The translations under genes were made by a program, and so were the position numbers. The notes under the pieces were generated by a model, which searched no databases, was not told the DNA's origin, and was given only the letters and a program-made list of their open reading frames with translations. DNA of 17,286 nucleotides, taken from the NCBI GenBank assembly GCA_964629225.1, contig CAZVQC010000027.1, positions 1-17,286 of the forward strand. Reading direction: 5' to 3'. This document shows positions 14,622-17,286 of the stretch, piece after piece. Source of the stretch: RUG14199 sp964629225. GTDB lineage: Bacteria > Bacillota > Clostridia > Oscillospirales > CAG-272. Position 1 is the first letter of the stretch, and every line of letters starts with the position of its first letter.

Positions 14622-17286
14622 ATGAAAAAGCGATTATTGAGTGTTTTGCTGGTGGTATGTATGCTTGTTTCCCTGTGTTCGGCGGGGATGGGCATTGCTG
14701 TAAGCGGTGCCGATACGGGTACCGGCACGGGTACTCCCTCCGCTATTACCTTTGCGGGAGAGTATAATAACACTACGCATTATGCCGGCTTTGACGAAGG
14801 TCGTATGTTTGACGGCGATCTTTCCACGGAATGGATCACTTCTTGGAATATTGGGAGTTATGTTTCCGTGAATTTCAGTGCATCCGAGCGGATCATCATG
14901 ACCGGATACACTCTGATCACATCCTCAAACAGCGAGTATTATCAGTCACGTCAACCCTTTAAGATCGAAATGAAGGGGAGAAACTCCCCCGACGATAGCT
15001 GGACGGTTATCAATGCGGTGTTTAACGAGACCTGTGACGTGTACGGAAACAACGTCTCTTACCACTATGACATTCCGGATAATACAGACTATTACCAATA
15101 CTATCGGGTCACGTTCGACCTTCGTTCCGGAGAGGCGGGAAAAGGGTATAGTCGTTCTACCATCGGATTTGCGGAGCTTGTTCCCGACTATATTTCCTGC
15201 GTTCACGATTGGGCTACGGACTCTGTAGTGGATGCCAACTGCATCAAACCCAGTTATACTTATCAGCACTGCACAGACTGCCTTGCCGAACGCACGTTGG
15301 TCGGTGCGGTATCCGATCCCACAGGGCACAACTTGGATGCAGACGGTCTTTGCCTCAACTGCGGAAGGATCGATCCTATCGTAGTCGGTCCGTTCCTTTT
15401 GAGCGGTGAAGGTCTTGTGGATGGAGAAGATTACCTGTGGTGGGAAGGTTATATGGGTGCTAATGTTGATGGGCTGTTTATCCTGTCGGAGAAGCCCATT
15501 GCTATCACGACTATAGATGAAGAGGGAGCTTCAAACGGTCGCTGCGTTATTTTCGTGATGGGTAATATTTCCGCTAACTTGACGTTTGACGGTCTGATCA
15601 TGCGTGATGCCTCATCCTTTAGCAGTTCAGGATTCACTGAGTCATTCGTGACTGGGACTAAAGAATATTATCAACGTTATATGAAGCAACGGTATGGCAT
15701 CATCGTTTCCGATGAGGAGTTACTAGCGGATGACTGGAGCGACCAAGTTGTCACCATTACGTTAAAAGAGGGCAGTGAAAACCTCATTGCGAGTAATAAG
15801 TGTCCGATCACTGCGATAGAGCCCGAAGAGTCCGGTGGCAAGCTTATTATCAACGGCACCGGAAAGCTCACTTTGATCGGAGTTGAAGAAGCTCTCGGAG
15901 GAGGATATGCCGGTGCGAACAATATTGAGATCAGCGGTGGCTCTACGGTGGTCTTAAACGGCGGTATGTATGGAATAGGCGGTTCGTTTGCCAATGGTAT
16001 TGTTATATTACCGACCTCCAATATTACCATTGAAAACAGTACGGTGATCGCTAACGCTCCGGGTGGTGGTATTGTCGGAAATCCCATTTCGAATATCCGA
16101 ATAATCGGCGGATCCTTCAGGGGAACGGTGATGGATAATGTGCAAACAGGCGCCGACGGACAGCCGGTATATCTTGCCACTATTCCCAATCCCAACAGTG
16201 AACCGGTGACGGTCAACGGGGTGAACTATACTCCCGTCAACAGCACCTCTGCCGACCCGAGTGACACAAACCTCTATGCATACCTGTCCGATCCCACGGA
16301 GGTCAAGACCATTTGTGTGGGCGATAAGGAGATGCATTATCATTTTGACGGTACTCAGAATATATTCAGGTCATATATGACCGATACGTATGCATGGAAT
16401 ACCGAACGACACTGGTTAGGTTGCAGCTATGACAGTTGTACCGAGGCAACGGCTATAGAAGCACACGATTACTCCACCTTTGACTCCGACTCGACCTCAT
16501 ATTGGAAGGTGTGCAATTGTGGAAGCACCACAGAGCCGAAGGCTATCCCGACGGTCACTCTCGGCTTCTCGCGGTACGTATGCGACAATGGTCCCATACC
16601 CTTCACCGTCACTACCACAGACGGGGCAACAGTGATCGAGGAGGAGAGCACCTTCACTTGCGACAACGCGAACTTCCTCGGAATGTACTCTACTGATCTT
16701 GTATCAAACGGTGTTCATTCATTTAACTTGATCCTTGGGTGGAACGAGATACCGGAAAACCTGTGCGCTCATATCAAGGTAAAAACTACCGATGGCTACG
16801 TTTATACAGTGGATATTCCGGTGACTGTGGAGGATGACTTCCTGTCCCACTTTGACGGTGACACGGACCATCTGTGCGACACTTGCGGCATGACTTTGAC
16901 ATACTGTGAGGACATTTCTCCGAAGGATCACATCTGTGACTATTGCGGAGAGACAATCGACTCCTGTACGGATCCCGACAAGGATCACGTTTGCAACTGG
17001 TGCGGAGCACCCATTGGCACTCACGAGGACAAAAACAGCGATCACGTATGCGACTACGGATGCAGTGTGGCAATAGGCGCTTGCGAAGATCTTGACAAGG
17101 ATCACAAATGCGACTACGGCTGCGGTAAGGACTTCGGAACTCACGAGGATACCGACAATGATCACAAGTGCGACTACGGCTGCAAGGTGGCAATAGGTGA
17201 TTGCGAAGATCTTGACAAGGATCACAAGTGTGACTACGGTTGCGGTAAGGACTTCGGAACTCACGAGGATACCGACAAGGACCACA
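14622..17286 (+). CDS. Secreted surface protein with F5/8 type C-like domain and Cys/His repeats (3' end outside window)
   Basis: The frame is open from the ATG at 14622 to the window edge: 888 residues visible, no stop. AGGAG sits 6 nt upstream of the ATG. Residues 1-30 are a signal peptide. Residues about 40-188 resemble a discoidin/F5-8 type C (CBM32-like) fold, with FDGDLSTEWITSW near 64-75. Residues about 193-250 form a Cys/His module (C217-x2-C220, H236, C244-x2-C247) of a type common in clostridial secreted proteins. Residues about 285-505 look like a beta-helix (repeated IxIxGGS and NITIENST turns). A second Cys/His module spans about 597-635 (C601, C631-x-C633). A beta-sandwich-like region follows (640-745). 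From 749 a tandem array of about 20-residue DHxCDxxCG units continues beyond the window. Glycan or surface binding is inferred; no catalytic motif is seen. A dockerin or cell-wall anchor may lie downstream. Confidence 0.82.
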   Translation, partial: MKKRLLSVLLVVCMLVSLCSAGMGIAVSGADTGTGTGTPSAITFAGEYNNTTHYAGFDEGRMFDGDLSTEWITSWNIGSYVSVNFSASERIIMTGYTLITSSNSEYYQSRQPFKIEMKGRNSPDDSWTVINAVFNETCDVYGNNVSYHYDIPDNTDYYQYYRVTFDLRSGEAGKGYSRSTIGFAELVPDYISCVHDWATDSVVDANCIKPSYTYQHCTDCLAERTLVGAVSDPTGHNLDADGLCLNCGRIDPIVVGPFLLSGEGLVDGEDYLWWEGYMGANVDGLFILSEKPIAITTIDEEGASNGRCVIFVMGNISANLTFDGLIMRDASSFSSSGFTESFVTGTKEYYQRYMKQRYGIIVSDEELLADDWSDQVVTITLKEGSENLIASNKCPITAIEPEESGGKLIINGTGKLTLIGVEEALGGGYAGANNIEISGGSTVVLNGGMYGIGGSFANGIVILPTSNITIENSTVIANAPGGGIVGNPISNIRIIGGSFRGTVMDNVQTGADGQPVYLATIPNPNSEPVTVNGVNYTPVNSTSADPSDTNLYAYLSDPTEVKTICVGDKEMHYHFDGTQNIFRSYMTDTYAWNTERHWLGCSYDSCTEATAIEAHDYSTFDSDSTSYWKVCNCGSTTEPKAIPTVTLGFSRYVCDNGPIPFTVTTTDGATVIEEESTFTCDNANFLGMYSTDLVSNGVHSFNLILGWNEIPENLCAHIKVKTTDGYVYTVDIPVTVEDDFLSHFDGDTDHLCDTCGMTLTYCEDISPKDHICDYCGETIDSCTDPDKDHVCNWCGAPIGTHEDKNSDHVCDYGCSVAIGACEDLDKDHKCDYGCGKDFGTHEDTDNDHKCDYGCKVAIGDCEDLDKDHKCDYGCGKDFGTHEDTDKDH
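16866..17286 (+). repeat. Tandem 60/120-bp repeats encoding Cys/His/Asp units
   Basis: Seven units of 19-20 residues start with DH at residue 749 and share the pattern D-H-x-C-D, a second Cys, Gly, then ECE/THED-like acidic residues and D-x-D/K. The last units alternate between two forms, CEDLDKDHKCDYGCGKDF and THEDTDNDHKCDYGCKVAIG, giving a 120-bp higher-order period: bases 17041-17100 and 17161-17220 are nearly identical. The array runs out of the window. Clustered Cys, His and Asp suggest metal binding (zinc through Cys/His, or calcium through Asp), which is an inference. Confidence 0.88.

Noticed and set aside
16719..17285. Minus-strand frames opposite the Cys/His repeat array
   Set aside because: Their apparent repeats are only the complement of the plus-strand coding repeats; no start signals are present.
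16866..17286. CRISPR or non-coding tandem repeat
   Set aside because: The array stays in frame with the upstream coding sequence, with coding-type third-base differences between copies.

Overview
The window reads as chromosome of a strictly anaerobic, Gram-positive gut- or rumen-type clostridium (Oscillospiraceae/Ruminococcaceae-like). The grounds are a Re-type citrate synthase, type I dockerin modules, long secreted proteins with Cys/His repeats, strong AAGGAGG-type ribosome binding sites and near-consensus TTGACA/TATAAT promoters. The assignment is inferred from gene content only. All recognised genes are on the + strand.

Region 1 (1-5423) is a compact metabolic operon. After the tail of an upstream gene and its terminator, a consensus promoter with an inverted repeat over its -10 drives four tightly packed or overlapping genes: Re-citrate synthase, an FCD-family GntR regulator, a short single-chain aconitase and a eukaryotic-type NADP isocitrate dehydrogenase, closed by a strong terminator. 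Together the enzymes turn oxaloacetate plus acetyl-CoA into 2-oxoglutarate, the oxidative arm of an incomplete TCA cycle that feeds glutamate synthesis. The regulator inside the operon probably controls its own promoter.

Region 2 (5424-6094) is a 0.7-kb AT-rich non-coding stretch. It holds a second degenerate hairpin, a cluster of TTTTGTGACGAA repeats, a promoter and a roughly 250-nt structured leader.

Region 3 (6095-17286) carries three long secreted proteins, each with its own promoter. The first is an 1818-residue protein with about eleven beta-sandwich (PPC-like) units, a beta-helix-like segment and a C-terminal dockerin. The second is a DUF4838 protein with its dockerin directly behind the signal peptide. 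The third is cut by the window edge and has an F5/8 type C-like domain, a beta-helix-like segment and a tandem Cys/His repeat array. A hairpin-rich repetitive element and a possible coding remnant lie between the last two. The set looks like part of an extracellular, possibly cohesin-dockerin-assembled, glycan-handling system; no cohesin or recognised hydrolase with clear catalytic residues is visible here, so that role is an inference.
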